Positions 1-8,596 of a stretch of 64,000 bases of DNA are shown here, one piece after another (within the stretch, counting starts at the first letter, position 1; each line of letters opens with the position of its first letter). This stretch comes from Sutcliffiella tianshenii. Lineage in GTDB: Bacteria; Bacillota; Bacilli; Bacillales; Bacillaceae_I. Position numbers and translations under genes: made by a program. Location of the stretch: positions 427,246 to 491,245 of the forward strand of contig NZ_JAFBED010000004.1 in NCBI RefSeq assembly GCF_016908565.1, given 5' to 3'. The notes under the pieces were generated by a model. That model searched no databases. It had not been told where the DNA came from and was given only the letters and a program-made list of their open reading frames with translations.

Positions 1-313
1 CCAGGACGATATTTTCATCTCCGGTTATCATTTTTGTATCACTCGTGAATTCTACCACTTCACCATTCTTTTCTTCATAGCCGAACTGTAAGCTGAATGT
101 CTCTTTTGACAGCTTTTCCACAGTCTGTATCGGCCAAGGCATCTTGAAATGCAGACCAGGTTCGCTTATTCCCTCTTCCACTTTCCCGAAGGTCTGGATG
201 ACGGCTTGTTCGGATTGATCGACTGTGTACCATGAACTGAATGCCACCACACCAAGCAGGATAGCAAGCACCACTAGGAAAACAGTCGTATAAATGCGCT
301 TTAAACTCATCAC
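1..313 (-). CDS. hflK: HflK, SPFH/band-7 modulator of FtsH protease (5' part only)
   Basis: Only the N-terminal ~104 residues are in the window; the gene continues past base 1. One hydrophobic segment (about residues 8-28) is followed by the start of a band-7 domain, with the blocks WYTVDQSEQAV and GLHFKMPWPIQ that I associate with HflK proteins. The family forms membrane complexes, usually with HflC, that restrain the FtsH protease. A GGGGAG ribosome binding site lies 9 bases before a GTG at 313 and 12 before an ATG at 310; either could be the start. A copy of the dispersed repeat (420-551) lies just upstream, so transcription into hflK must pass through it or begin downstream of it. HflC would be expected next, outside the window. 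Confidence 0.85.
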   Translation of the reverse strand, partial: MMSLKRIYTTVFLVVLAILLGVVAFSSWYTVDQSEQAVIQTFGKVEEGISEPGLHFKMPWPIQTVEKLSKETFSLQFGYEEKNGEVVEFTSDTKMITGDENIVL

Positions 314-419
314 TGTTGTCTTCTCCCCTTTTTTTGTTCTCAGTGATTAATACGTTCAAGTTACAGTAAAGTTTCTTTTTTTACAGAGGTTTTTATTTTC
401 ATAAAGTTTCTGGTAAGCA

Positions 420-551
420 CCGCTGTTGATTTCCGCACTAGGCTGCGCTTTCCGCGGGGCGCTTGTGGAGCCTCCTCGGCTTCGCCTGTGGGGTCTCCAC
501 TAAACGCCATCTCCCGCAGGAGTCTTCGCCTATTGCTCCAATCAACAGCTA
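420..551 (+). repeat. Dispersed ~130-bp structured repeat, copy 1
   Basis: The ends carry the inverted repeat GCTGTTGATT (422-431) / AATCAACAGC (540-549). Inside is a second stem, GTGGAG with CTCCAC, capped by the small hairpin GGCTTCGCC. Very similar copies lie at 3420, 29714, 56194 and, truncated, 63555, all in this orientation. This copy has GCGCTT where others have GCGTTT opposite AAACGC, a single mismatch in the stem. It sits upstream of hflK. Minus-strand reading frames across the repeat are judged spurious. Confidence 0.9.
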
Positions 552-661
552 ATATACACAAAAAATAACACGATTTTTTAACCCAAGACGCTTATGTAAA
601 AGATTTATACTATGAGAAATTAAGATATAGTGGAGACTTACTTTTTCCCATGATAGCCTTT

Positions 662-698
662 CAAAAAAAAGAAGGCGAGAACTGGAGAGTTCTCGCCT
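662..698 (-). terminator. Rho-independent terminator after phoR
   Basis: Hairpin AGGCGAGAACT / AGTTCTCGCCT (673-698) followed on the minus strand by an eight-base T run (663-670). It closes the phoPR operon. Confidence 0.85.
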
Positions 699-782
699 GC
701 CAATATTGGCTCCTTGGATGAAGGGGTTTTCAATAGTAATAGTAACAGTGGTTTGTTAAGCAGCGATGGAAGAAATGTAAAG

Positions 783-2552
783 CTATTGTAAATCTTTGTT
801 TTCTTTGGACAATTTCACCTTAAATGCTGTCCCGCTGTTCACTTTACTTTTGACTGTAATCTTTCCGTGGTGCGCTTCCACCAGATGCTTGACTATCGCC
901 AAGCCCAAGCCTGTCCCGCCTGAATTCCTGCTCCGCGCTTTATCGACGCGATAGAAGCGCTCAAAAATGCGCGGGATTTCTTCTTCATCCATGCCAATTC
1001 CTGTATCTGAGACGGTTATTTCCACCATGTCCCCTGCATCCTGGACGGTTACTTCCACTTTCCCACCGGGCGGGGTGTAGGCTAATGCGTTATTGATAAG
1101 ATTAATGAAAATCTGTTTCACCCGGGGATTGTCCCCAAAGATGAAAAGTTCCCTTTTCGCTTTATAGAGTTCCAGGCTGATTTCTTTCTCTTTTGCCTTC
1201 GCTTCAAGAATGATAAGGATATCTTCCAATAATTCATGGATGTCCACATAATCCATATTGAGTTTGAAGCCTTGTCGTTCTATTTTGGATAGATCCAACA
1301 AGTCTTCTATCAACGACTGAAGTCTTTCGCTCTCCTTTAAAATGATGGAAAGGAAATACTCCAGAGTTTCCTTGTCGTTCATGGCCCCATCCAGAAGCGT
1401 CTCTGAAAACCCTTTGATGGAGGTGATAGGTGTCTTCAATTCATGGGATACGTTGGCAACGAAGTCCTTTCTCATCTGCTCGAGCTTTTTCAGCTCTGTG
1501 ATATCATGGAAAACGAGTACTATCCCTTTCCACTCATCATTAAAACCGATGATTGGTGCCCCGTAGACCTCAAAATGCCTTCTTTCAATTTTGAGAGGAA
1601 GCACAATCTGCTTTCTGACACGAACTTCTGTCATGAAAATCTCTTCCACCAGCTCCACGACTTCCTTATGCTCCAATGCCTCATAGTATAAGCGGTATAA
1701 GTAGTCTGATTGCTCTACATGAAAGGTTTCCTTGTAAGCCCGGTTGATCAGGTTCACATAGCCCCTTCCATCGATCAGGATCAAGCCGCTTCCCATGTTT
1801 TCTATCAAGGTGCTCAGCCGGTCCTGCTGCATCTCCTGAGCCTTTGTCATGTCCTGCAGATTCCTTGCCAGCACATTGATGGATTGGCTAAGCATCCCCG
1901 TCTCGTCCACGTGCTCCTCGTATGTCCTTGCTTTATAATTCCCTTTGGCAAGTTCCATTGCCACTTTTGTTGCAGATTCAATCGGTCTCGTATACTGGGC
2001 TGTAATTCTGACTCCCAGTAAAAGAATGACAACAAGTGCAGCACCCAGGCTCGCTATCAACAAGCCCCAGATCTGCTGATTGACTCTATGCAAGGATTCA
2101 ACTGGTGTGCTAAGTACCACAAAGCCGGCGCGTTCCCCGTCTCTCATCAAGGTGGCACCATAATAGTACATTTCATCATTTCGTTCATAATAGATGCGTT
2201 CTTTGTCTTTGTTTTTTTCTATGATCTGCTGCAGCACTTCCTGATGGGAATCCTCCTCAGGTTGAACAATGCCATCCGTATCATACTGAAGGGTACCATC
2301 GAGATCTATGATGCTGATTCTGGCAGATAATGTCTTCCCGATATCCCCGAGATGCTTCTGCAGCGATGGCGTGATTGTTTCTTCCTCTTCCACCAATAAA
2401 GTGACGAGATTGGTTTCTTTCTCAAGACGCTGATTGAACGTATTTAGATAAAAGCTTTTAAAAAGCTGTCCCAATAAAAGCCCCAACCCGACAAGAACGA
2501 CAATGATGAGGGTAATTAAAGCAAAAAGCAGACGGGAACGAAACCTACTCAT
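783..2552 (-). CDS. phoR: Phosphate-responsive sensor histidine kinase PhoR
   Basis: Membrane histidine kinase that controls PhoP under phosphate limitation. The 589 residues show transmembrane segments at about 8-28 and 161-182 flanking an extracytoplasmic region, then HAMP (~183-235), PAS (~245-355), and a HisKA domain with VSHELKTP placing the phosphorylated His at residue 370. The ATPase domain has the N box NLINNALAYT and glycine boxes DTGIGM and GGTGLGLAIV. Length and architecture match the Bacillus PhoR/YycG class. The start codon overlaps the end of phoP by 8 bases, so the two are translationally coupled. The identity as PhoR rather than WalK rests on its place beside phoP and mdh. 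Confidence 0.93.
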   Translation of the reverse strand: MSRFRSRLLFALITLIIVVLVGLGLLLGQLFKSFYLNTFNQRLEKETNLVTLLVEEEETITPSLQKHLGDIGKTLSARISIIDLDGTLQYDTDGIVQPEEDSHQEVLQQIIEKNKDKERIYYERNDEMYYYGATLMRDGERAGFVVLSTPVESLHRVNQQIWGLLIASLGAALVVILLLGVRITAQYTRPIESATKVAMELAKGNYKARTYEEHVDETGMLSQSINVLARNLQDMTKAQEMQQDRLSTLIENMGSGLILIDGRGYVNLINRAYKETFHVEQSDYLYRLYYEALEHKEVVELVEEIFMTEVRVRKQIVLPLKIERRHFEVYGAPIIGFNDEWKGIVLVFHDITELKKLEQMRKDFVANVSHELKTPITSIKGFSETLLDGAMNDKETLEYFLSIILKESERLQSLIEDLLDLSKIERQGFKLNMDYVDIHELLEDILIILEAKAKEKEISLELYKAKRELFIFGDNPRVKQIFINLINNALAYTPPGGKVEVTVQDAGDMVEITVSDTGIGMDEEEIPRIFERFYRVDKARSRNSGGTGLGLAIVKHLVEAHHGKITVKSKVNSGTAFKVKLSKENKDLQ

Positions 2553-3270
2553 CTAATTTCGGTTCCTCTAGCTTGTAACCTAACCCTCTTATTGTCTTTA
2601 TATATGTAGGTTTTTTCGTATCATTTTCGATTTTCTCCCGCAAGTGGCTGATATGTACATCCACAATCCTCGTGTCCCCGGCAAAATCATAATTCCAGAC
2701 TGCGCTTAAAAGCTGATCACGGGTCAACACCCTGCCTTTATTTTTCGCTAAATAAACTAGAAGCTCAAATTCCTTCGGTGTTAATTCGATCCGTTCATTT
2801 TGGAAATACGCTTCATAATGCTCAGGAAGTATCTTTATATCCCCGATGATGATCTTTTCAGAAGGATCTTCATCCTTAGAATTCTCATCCTGACCTGACA
2901 ATAGCTGTGTCCGTCTCAGGATAGCCTTTACACGCGCGACCACTTCCCTTGGGCTGAAAGGCTTTGTCATATAATCATCAGCACCAAGCTCAAGACCCAA
3001 CACCTTATCAAATTCATCATCTTTTGCGGTAAGCATCAAAATGGGAGTGTTGATTTTTCTTTGTCTAAGCTCCTTGCACACCTCGATACCATCCATTTTA
3101 GGAAGCATCAAGTCCAGGACAATCATATCAAATTGCCCTTCTGCTGCTTTATGAAGACCTTTCTCTCCATCCATTGCCACCGACACATCAAATCCTGCCT
3201 GCTGCAAGTTATATTGCAATAAAGTTACAATGGACTGTTCATCATCAACGATCAATATCTTTTTGCTCAT
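2545..3270 (-). CDS. phoP: Response regulator PhoP (OmpR family)
   Basis: DNA-binding response regulator, 241 residues, for phosphate starvation genes. The receiver domain has the acidic pair D9/D10, the phosphoacceptor D53 in VLDLMLPKMDG, and the conserved Lys in MTKPF. The C-terminal winged helix (about 140-235) ends in TYIKTIRGLGYKLE, typical of OmpR/PhoB effectors. A GGAGG site precedes the ATG. It overlaps phoR at its 3' end. Upstream is a good SigA-type promoter at 3342-3370. In B. subtilis phoPR also lies beside mdh, which supports the assignment. Confidence 0.94.
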   Translation of the reverse strand: MSKKILIVDDEQSIVTLLQYNLQQAGFDVSVAMDGEKGLHKAAEGQFDMIVLDLMLPKMDGIEVCKELRQRKINTPILMLTAKDDEFDKVLGLELGADDYMTKPFSPREVVARVKAILRRTQLLSGQDENSKDEDPSEKIIIGDIKILPEHYEAYFQNERIELTPKEFELLVYLAKNKGRVLTRDQLLSAVWNYDFAGDTRIVDVHISHLREKIENDTKKPTYIKTIRGLGYKLEEPKLDE

Positions 3271-3341
3271 CTTTTTCCTCCACCGATTGTTTTGGAAAAC
3301 CCCAATTCATCCATGAATATCTATCTAATATTTACAATACC

Positions 3342-3370
3342 ATCATACACCTTAAATTATTTCTTCACAA
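3342..3370 (-). promoter_or_regulatory. SigA-type promoter for phoPR
   Basis: On the minus strand TTGTGA and TATGAT are separated by 17 bases. The -10 lies about 70 bases before the phoP start. Inferred from sequence only. Confidence 0.6.
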
Positions 3371-3377
3371 TAAATAG

Positions 3378-3406
3378 AAAAAAGAGCCCAAATGAGCTCT
3401 TTTTTT
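3378..3406 (-). terminator. Terminator downstream of the mdh-maoC side
   Basis: Hairpin AGAGC / GCTCT flanked by A and T runs on both sides, so it could work in either direction. It separates the maoC-like gene and its 3' repeat copy from phoPR. Confidence 0.7.
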
Positions 3407-3419
3407 GCACTGTTATGCA

Positions 3420-3552
3420 CCGCTGTTGATTTCCGCACTAGGCTTCGCTTTCCGCGGGGCGTTTGTGGAGCCTCCTCGGCTTCGCCTGTGGGGTCTCCAC
3501 TAAACGCTTCCCTCCCGCAGGAGTCTTCGCCTATTGCTCCAATCAACAGCTA
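3420..3552 (+). repeat. Dispersed ~130-bp structured repeat, copy 2
   Basis: Full copy with terminal inverted repeats GCTGTTGATT (3422-3431) and AATCAACAGC (3541-3550), and an inner stem GCGTTTGTGGAG / CTCCACTAAACGC. It lies between the stop of the maoC-like gene and the terminator, so on the minus strand it would be transcribed in that gene's 3' untranslated region. Confidence 0.9.
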
Positions 3553-3576
3553 GTATTGTTTGAGGACACTTTTTTT

Positions 3577-4053
3577 CTAGAAGTTATCCATTGCGCTGCT
3601 TTCCATCGATTCCAAGCGATGTGGAGGGCAGACGGTAATGGTTCCTTTTGCTACTGTTTCTTCCTTCTCGGTTGTTCCATGGACCGTCATTTCAATGGTA
3701 TGCTTATCGTGGTTCACTTCAACAATCTCAAATAGGAATTGAATGGTCGCATAATGGTAGACCGGCTTCGGAAAGGCTATCTGTTGCTCTACAACATGGC
3801 TTCCAGGGCCTGGCAAATACTTTGAAACTGCTGAAGTAATGATTCCGGTTAACATGATACTAGGTACAATTGGCTTCTTGAATGGTGTTTGAGATGCATA
3901 GTCATGCTGAATGTACAAAGGATTTGCATCGTTGGTCAATCCCAGATATAGGAGAAGGTCCTTGTCCTCGATCTTTTCAGTCAGAGCGAGCTTTTCACCC
4001 ACTTGAATCTCTTCGAGTCTTCTCCCGAGCTTTCTCTTTTTACCAAGTAACAT
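3577..4053 (-). CDS. MaoC-like hotdog-fold dehydratase
   Basis: A 158-residue protein resembling the MaoC/R-specific enoyl-CoA hydratase family, which hydrates 2-enoyl-CoA. The region around residues 55-85 (NDANPLYIQHDYA, then PIVPSIMLTGI) matches the position of the hydratase signature. The usual D-x-N-P-(L/I)-H is altered: Tyr follows NPL and the nearest His is three residues later, so activity and substrate are uncertain. The start at 4053 is chosen for a perfect AGGAGG (4061-4066) with good spacing; longer frames upstream lack one. It begins 78 bases after mdh ends and probably shares its transcript. I know similar genes between mdh and phoP in other bacilli, but no assigned role. Confidence 0.75.
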   Translation of the reverse strand: MLLGKKRKLGRRLEEIQVGEKLALTEKIEDKDLLLYLGLTNDANPLYIQHDYASQTPFKKPIVPSIMLTGIITSAVSKYLPGPGSHVVEQQIAFPKPVYHYATIQFLFEIVEVNHDKHTIEMTVHGTTEKEETVAKGTITVCPPHRLESMESSAMDNF

Positions 4054-4131
4054 TGTGACACCTCCTGTTGTGAAAGCGATTACATATTCCTTAATAAAAT
4101 TCGGGGATATTCTCCCCGAATCCACACTAGA

Positions 4132-5070
4132 TTATGTTAAAACGTTCATGACACTCTTTACAGATTCTACGGATTTAGCAAGCGCCGATTTTTCTTCCTC
4201 AGTCAACTCAAGCTCGATGATCTTCTCGATTCCGCCTGCACCAAGGATGGTAGGAACACCAAGATAGATACCCTCGTGCCCATATTCCCCTTCAAGGTAA
4301 GCGATGGATGGAAGTACACGGCGCTGGTCTTTAAGGATGGCTTCCACCATTTCCACCATGGAGGCAGCCGGGGCGTAATATGCACTGCCGTTTCCTAAAA
4401 GGTTGACAATCTCTCCGCCGCCTTTTCTTGTTCTTTCCACGATGGCATCCAGACGATCTTGCGGAAGCAATGTTTCAAGCGGGATGCCTCCTGCATAGGA
4501 ATAGCGTACCAATGGTACCATGTCATCCCCATGGCCACCAAGAACAAAGCCTGTGATGTCTTTTACCGACAGTTTAAGCTCTTGGGCTACAAATGTACGG
4601 AAACGGGCTGTATCAAGCACACCTGATTGACCGATTACACGGTTTTTCGGGAAGCCTGACTCTTGGAATACTGTGTAAGTCATTGCATCAACAGGGTTGG
4701 TCAATACGATGATAAAGCATTCTGGTGAATACTTTACGATTTCTCTCGTTACACTTTTCATGATGTTTTGGTTTGTTGTAACTAGGTCATCACGGCTCAT
4801 ACCAGGCTTACGTGCAATACCTGCAGTAATGACGACGATATCGGAGTCGGCAGTATCTGCGTAGTTGGATGTACCAGTGATATTTGCATCAAACCCTTGT
4901 ACCGGTCCAGCTTCGAGCATATCCAGGGCTTTACCCTTAGTAGGGTTCTCCATTTGCGGGATATCTACTAATACCACATCTGCAAGCTCTTTTTGTGCCA
5001 GTAAAAACGCTGTAGTTGCACCTGTGAAACCTCCACCGATTACGGAAACCTTTTTACGCCTCATTGTCAT
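4132..5070 (-). CDS. mdh: Malate dehydrogenase
   Basis: NAD-dependent oxidation of malate to oxaloacetate in the TCA cycle. The 312-residue protein is of the lactate dehydrogenase-like type found in bacilli: Rossmann motif [12 protein letters not shown] near the N terminus, the substrate-binding block [16 protein letters not shown], the NPVDAMTY motif, and the catalytic His in [18 protein letters not shown] site is 8 bases before the ATG at 5070; a second ATG two codons on is possible. It is the third gene of citZ-icd-mdh, separated from icd by a stable hairpin (5102-5128). Confidence 0.96.
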   Translation of the reverse strand: MTMRRKKVSVIGGGFTGATTAFLLAQKELADVVLVDIPQMENPTKGKALDMLEAGPVQGFDANITGTSNYADTADSDIVVITAGIARKPGMSRDDLVTTNQNIMKSVTREIVKYSPECFIIVLTNPVDAMTYTVFQESGFPKNRVIGQSGVLDTARFRTFVAQELKLSVKDITGFVLGGHGDDMVPLVRYSYAGGIPLETLLPQDRLDAIVERTRKGGGEIVNLLGNGSAYYAPAASMVEMVEAILKDQRRVLPSIAYLEGEYGHEGIYLGVPTILGAGGIEKIIELELTEEEKSALAKSVESVKSVMNVLT

Positions 5071-5101
5071 GAACTATTCCTCCCAGCCCCAATTATTTAA
5101 G

Positions 5102-5128
5102 TTGAAGCTGGCAAAAAGCCAGCTTCAA
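5102..5128 (-). other. Intercistronic hairpin between icd and mdh
   Basis: Perfect 11-bp stem TTGAAGCTGGC / GCCAGCTTCAA with a five-base loop. On the minus strand no T run follows, so it looks like a processing or stability element, or a weak attenuator, rather than a full terminator. Confidence 0.6.
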
Positions 5129-5133
5129 TTCTA

Positions 5134-6402
5134 TTACATATTTTTAATCAGTTCTTCTCCGAACTCAGAACATTTAACTTCTGTCGCGCCATCCATCAGA
5201 CGTGCAAAGTCATATGTCACCACTTTGGAAGAGATGGATTTTTCCATCGCATCCATTACCAATTTCGCAGCTTCAGTCCATCCAAGGTGCTCAAGCATCA
5301 ATACACCCGAAAGGATTACGGAAGACGGGTTCACTTTATCAAGGCCAGCATATTTAGGTGCTGTTCCGTGAGTAGCTTCGAAAATCGCGTGTCCTGTTTC
5401 GTAGTTGATGTTTGCTCCAGGAGCGATACCGATACCACCAACCTGTGCAGCAAGTGCATCAGAGATGTAGTCTCCGTTAAGGTTCATTGTAGCTACAACA
5501 TCAAACTCTTTTGGACGTGTAAGGATCTGTTGCAGGAAGATGTCTGCAATGGAATCTTTCACAAGGATCTTGCCTTCTGCTTCAGCAGCTTCCTGTGCTT
5601 TATTCGCAGCATCTTTACCTTCTGCTTCAGCAATGCGGTCATATTGAGCCCAAGTGAATACTTTATCGCCGAATTCTTTTTCAGCAAGCTCATAACCCCA
5701 GTTCTTGAAAGCACCTTCTGTATATTTCATGATGTTTCCTTTGTGTACAAGAGTCAAAGACTTACGGCCATGCTCGATTGCATAGTTGATTGCAGCACGA
5801 ACAAGACGGGAAGTACCTTCTTGGGAAACAGGCTTGATTCCGATACCTGAAGTTTCAGGGAAGCGGATTTTGTTTACTCCCATTTCGTTTTGAAGGAAGT
5901 TGATAAGCTTCTCCACTTCTGCAGAACCTTTCGCATACTCGATACCAGCATAGATGTCCTCAGTATTTTCGCGGAAGATGACCATATCAGTATCTTCAGG
6001 GCGTTTTACAGGTGAAGGCACCCCTTGGAAATAACGAACTGGGCGAAGGCATGTGAAAAGATCCAACTCCTGGCGCAATGCCACGTTAAGGGAACGGATT
6101 CCTCCACCAACCGGAGTTGTCAATGGACCTTTGATCGCAATTATGTATTCACGGATTACATCCAATGTTTCAGCAGGTAACCACTCGCCAGTTTGGTTGA
6201 ATGCTTTTTCTCCTGCCAATACTTCTTTCCAGACGATTTCCTTTTCACCATTGTATGCTTTTTGCACAGCCGCTTCTAAAACCTTGGATGCTGCCGACCA
6301 GATATCAGGACCGATTCCGTCACCTTCGATAAATGGGATAACCGGGTTGTTTGGTACATTGAGTACACCATTCGTTACTGTAATTTTAGTTCCTTGAGTC
6401 AC
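5134..6402 (-). CDS. icd: Isocitrate dehydrogenase (NADP)
   Basis: Oxidative decarboxylation of isocitrate to 2-oxoglutarate. The 422-residue length fits bacterial Icd. Visible landmarks are the substrate-binding loop [13 protein letters not shown] with the regulatory Ser position, the Arg-rich [22 protein letters not shown], the catalytic region [15 protein letters not shown], the metal-binding Asp region [18 protein letters not shown], and the nucleotide loop [12 protein letters not shown]. It lies between citZ and mdh in the same order as in B. subtilis, with hairpins in both intercistronic gaps. Confidence 0.97.
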   Translation of the reverse strand: MTQGTKITVTNGVLNVPNNPVIPFIEGDGIGPDIWSAASKVLEAAVQKAYNGEKEIVWKEVLAGEKAFNQTGEWLPAETLDVIREYIIAIKGPLTTPVGGGIRSLNVALRQELDLFTCLRPVRYFQGVPSPVKRPEDTDMVIFRENTEDIYAGIEYAKGSAEVEKLINFLQNEMGVNKIRFPETSGIGIKPVSQEGTSRLVRAAINYAIEHGRKSLTLVHKGNIMKYTEGAFKNWGYELAEKEFGDKVFTWAQYDRIAEAEGKDAANKAQEAAEAEGKILVKDSIADIFLQQILTRPKEFDVVATMNLNGDYISDALAAQVGGIGIAPGANINYETGHAIFEATHGTAPKYAGLDKVNPSSVILSGVLMLEHLGWTEAAKLVMDAMEKSISSKVVTYDFARLMDGATEVKCSEFGEELIKNM

Positions 6403-6433
6403 GGTAAAATACCTCCTATGATAGTTGAAATTT

Positions 6434-6459
6434 CGGGAGGAAGTTATAAGGCCCTCCCT
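6434..6459 (-). other. Intercistronic hairpin between citZ and icd
   Basis: Inverted repeat GGGAGG / CCTCCC with a longer GC stem partner (GGGAGGGCC). Like the icd-mdh hairpin it has no T run on the minus strand, and it may set relative transcript levels in the operon. Confidence 0.45.
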
Positions 6460-6477
6460 TACCTTGAAAATGAAAAA

Positions 6478-7593
6478 TTATCTTTGCTCTAATGGTACAT
6501 AATCTTGCTTTCCAGGTCCAGTATAATCCGCACGAGGACGAATCAGGCGGTTATTGGAATACTGCTCGAGGATATGCGCCAACCAGCCTGATACACGGCT
6601 GACTGCAAAGATCGGCGTGAACAGGTCATGATCGATGCCCAAGTAATGGTACATGGATGCTGAATAGAAGTCCACGTTTGGTGGAAGCGGCTTTTCAGAA
6701 GTCACCACTTCTTCCACTTTCACGGACATTTCATACCATTTCCGCTCCCCTGTCAATCCAGCAAGCTTTTCGGACATGGCACGAAGATGCTTGGCACGTG
6801 GATCGCCTTGACGATATACGCGATGACCGAAGCCCATGATTTTTTCTTTGTTTGCCAATTTTTCACGGATATAGCTTTCTGCATTATTCACTTCCCCGAT
6901 CTCGGAAAGCATCTTCATAACAGCTTCGTTGGCTCCACCGTGAAGTGGTCCCTTTAAAGCGCCGATTGCAGCAGTGACTCCGGAATATACATCAGAAAGG
7001 GTGGCCACACAAACACGCGCTGTGAATGTGGATGCATTCAACTCATGGTCCGCATGAAGCACAAGTGCTTTGTTGAACGCCTCTACAGCAATCTCGGAAG
7101 GCTCTTCGCCTGTTAGCATATACAGGAAGTTTGCCGCAAACCCAAGATCGGTTCTCGGGGCGATAGGGTCCAATCCTTTACGGATTCTTGAGAACGCTGT
7201 CACAATTGTCGGCATTTTAGCCTGCAAGCGTACCGCTTTGTGGTAGTTTGCATCCTGATCCATGTCATCAGCTTTTTCGTCATATAAACCTAATAGTGAA
7301 ACGGCCGTGCGTAACGCCGCCATAGGATGTACTTTATCGATAGGGTATGTTTTGAAGTGGTTGATAACCTCTTGTGGAAGGGCAGCTTCTTCCGCCAGTT
7401 CCTTTTTAAGAGCATCCAACTCCTCTTTTTTCGGCAATTTCTGGTGCCATAAAAGGTAGATTACCTCTTCAAAGCTGGCGTGGTCTGCTAAATCATCAAT
7501 ATTATAGCCAACATACGTCAGTGTATCGTCGATGATTGAACTGATTGCCGATGTAGTTGCTACAACTCCCTCTAGACCTTTTGTGGTTGTCAT
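6478..7593 (-). CDS. citZ: Citrate synthase (CitZ type)
   Basis: Condenses acetyl-CoA and oxaloacetate to citrate at the entry of the TCA cycle. The 371-residue Gram-positive type protein has the catalytic His regions LHADHELNAST and GPLHGGANEAVM, the GFGHRVYRQGDPRA block, and the catalytic Asp in PNVDFYSA. An AAAGGAG site precedes the ATG. It is the first gene of citZ-icd-mdh. Upstream lies a 364-base gap with a cre-like box (7743-7758); in B. subtilis citZ is repressed by CcpA and CcpC, so similar control is inferred. Confidence 0.97.
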   Translation of the reverse strand: MTTTKGLEGVVATTSAISSIIDDTLTYVGYNIDDLADHASFEEVIYLLWHQKLPKKEELDALKKELAEEAALPQEVINHFKTYPIDKVHPMAALRTAVSLLGLYDEKADDMDQDANYHKAVRLQAKMPTIVTAFSRIRKGLDPIAPRTDLGFAANFLYMLTGEEPSEIAVEAFNKALVLHADHELNASTFTARVCVATLSDVYSGVTAAIGALKGPLHGGANEAVMKMLSEIGEVNNAESYIREKLANKEKIMGFGHRVYRQGDPRAKHLRAMSEKLAGLTGERKWYEMSVKVEEVVTSEKPLPPNVDFYSASMYHYLGIDHDLFTPIFAVSRVSGWLAHILEQYSNNRLIRPRADYTGPGKQDYVPLEQR

Positions 7594-7957
7594 ATAAAAC
7601 CTCTCCTTTACGTAAAATTCCGCATATCCTTATCTACTTCCGCCTATTGAACGCTTGCTCACCATAATGATTGTAAACATCCCTATTAATAAATACACAT
7701 TTTTGCAGTATAGATTAATAAGCTATATCATTCTATCAATTTAAGAAAATGCTTACATTTCCATTCATAAAAATAAGCGCCATAACCATTTCAATCATGG
7801 GATGCGCGCGCACTTTAAGGCGAACAAAATAAGAGTAACCCGCAGGAAGGATGTGTCCTTGTCCCTATTATAAACAATTATCTGAACTTTGTGAATGAAA
7901 AGAACAAAACTACTTAAAAAAATATTATTACGAAAAAACAATTTGTGAAAATTATCC
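7594..7957. other. citZ upstream region
   Basis: A 364-base AT-rich gap between ytwI and citZ with no convincing reading frame. It must contain the citZ promoter. I see a TATACT -10-like element near 7705 but no strong -35, and a candidate cre box. A short inverted repeat near 7843-7862 around AAGGATGTGTCCTT may be a weak hairpin. Confidence 0.4.
7743..7758 (-). promoter_or_regulatory. Candidate cre (CcpA) box upstream of citZ
   Basis: Minus-strand ATGTAAGCATTTTCTT resembles the cre consensus but has CA in place of the central CG and a weak 3' end. The position about 150 bases upstream of citZ is plausible. Confidence 0.35.
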
Positions 7958-8419
7958 TTATGTAAAATACTCTACCACCTTCATGGCCAGATAGGCAATT
8001 CCCGCACCTATCAATGGTCCTACTGCTACTCCCTGGAAGAGGGCAACTGCCAGGATGGTCCCAAAAACAAGGGCAGTCGTGATGTGGGGATCATTTGCAA
8101 GCAGCGTCAATCCGCTTTTGGCAATCAATGCCACTGCAATACCGGCGCCAAGTGCAATCCATGCATAGGATGATTTGACTGCTTCCTGCAACTGTTTGAA
8201 TCCTATATCACCAGTGGCAATCGGTACAAGAACAGCTATCGTAATGATCGTCACTCCCCAATTGATGCCTTTTGATTGAAGATAGGGGAATATTTTATTA
8301 TCCAATCCAATAGCTTTAATTACCAAGAGTACGCCGACTGCAAACATAAGCGAGGGATTTTTCGCAATAAACCCAATAACCAGTAGAATGACCAAAAACA
8401 ATGTAGCTTGACTTAACAT
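7958..8419 (-). CDS. ytwI: DUF441 membrane protein, YtwI-like
   Basis: A 153-residue very hydrophobic protein with about four transmembrane segments and repeated GIGAGI/IGAGIAYLAM-type glycine-rich helices, matching the DUF441 family of bacilli. The function is unknown. The start is placed at the ATG at 8419, preceded by GGAAGG; a TTG at 8437 has no binding site. It is divergent from ytvI and downstream of nothing on its strand, as in B. subtilis where ytwI lies between citZ and ytvI. Confidence 0.8.
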   Translation of the reverse strand: MLSQATLFLVILLVIGFIAKNPSLMFAVGVLLVIKAIGLDNKIFPYLQSKGINWGVTIITIAVLVPIATGDIGFKQLQEAVKSSYAWIALGAGIAVALIAKSGLTLLANDPHITTALVFGTILAVALFQGVAVGPLIGAGIAYLAMKVVEYFT

Positions 8420-8596
8420 TCTGTTCCATCCTTCCAAAGACCAGAGCCTATTTCCATCCTAACATAATAAAATCCGATTGAAAAAGATTTGAAACCGGTC
8501 CATGACTAATATTAGAAAACATTTATCTTTCCAAAGAATTTCAAAGGCTGTAAAATATGGATTAAGATAGTGTTGGTAAATAAAGGAGTGTTGCGG

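Noticed and set aside
361..561. Minus-strand open frame across repeat copy 1 (also 3352-3546 and 56126-56503)
   Set aside because: The predicted peptides are the translated repeat (shared AEEAPQ and GKRSLVRKS phrases). They have no ribosome binding site, and the shared part is explained by the repeat.
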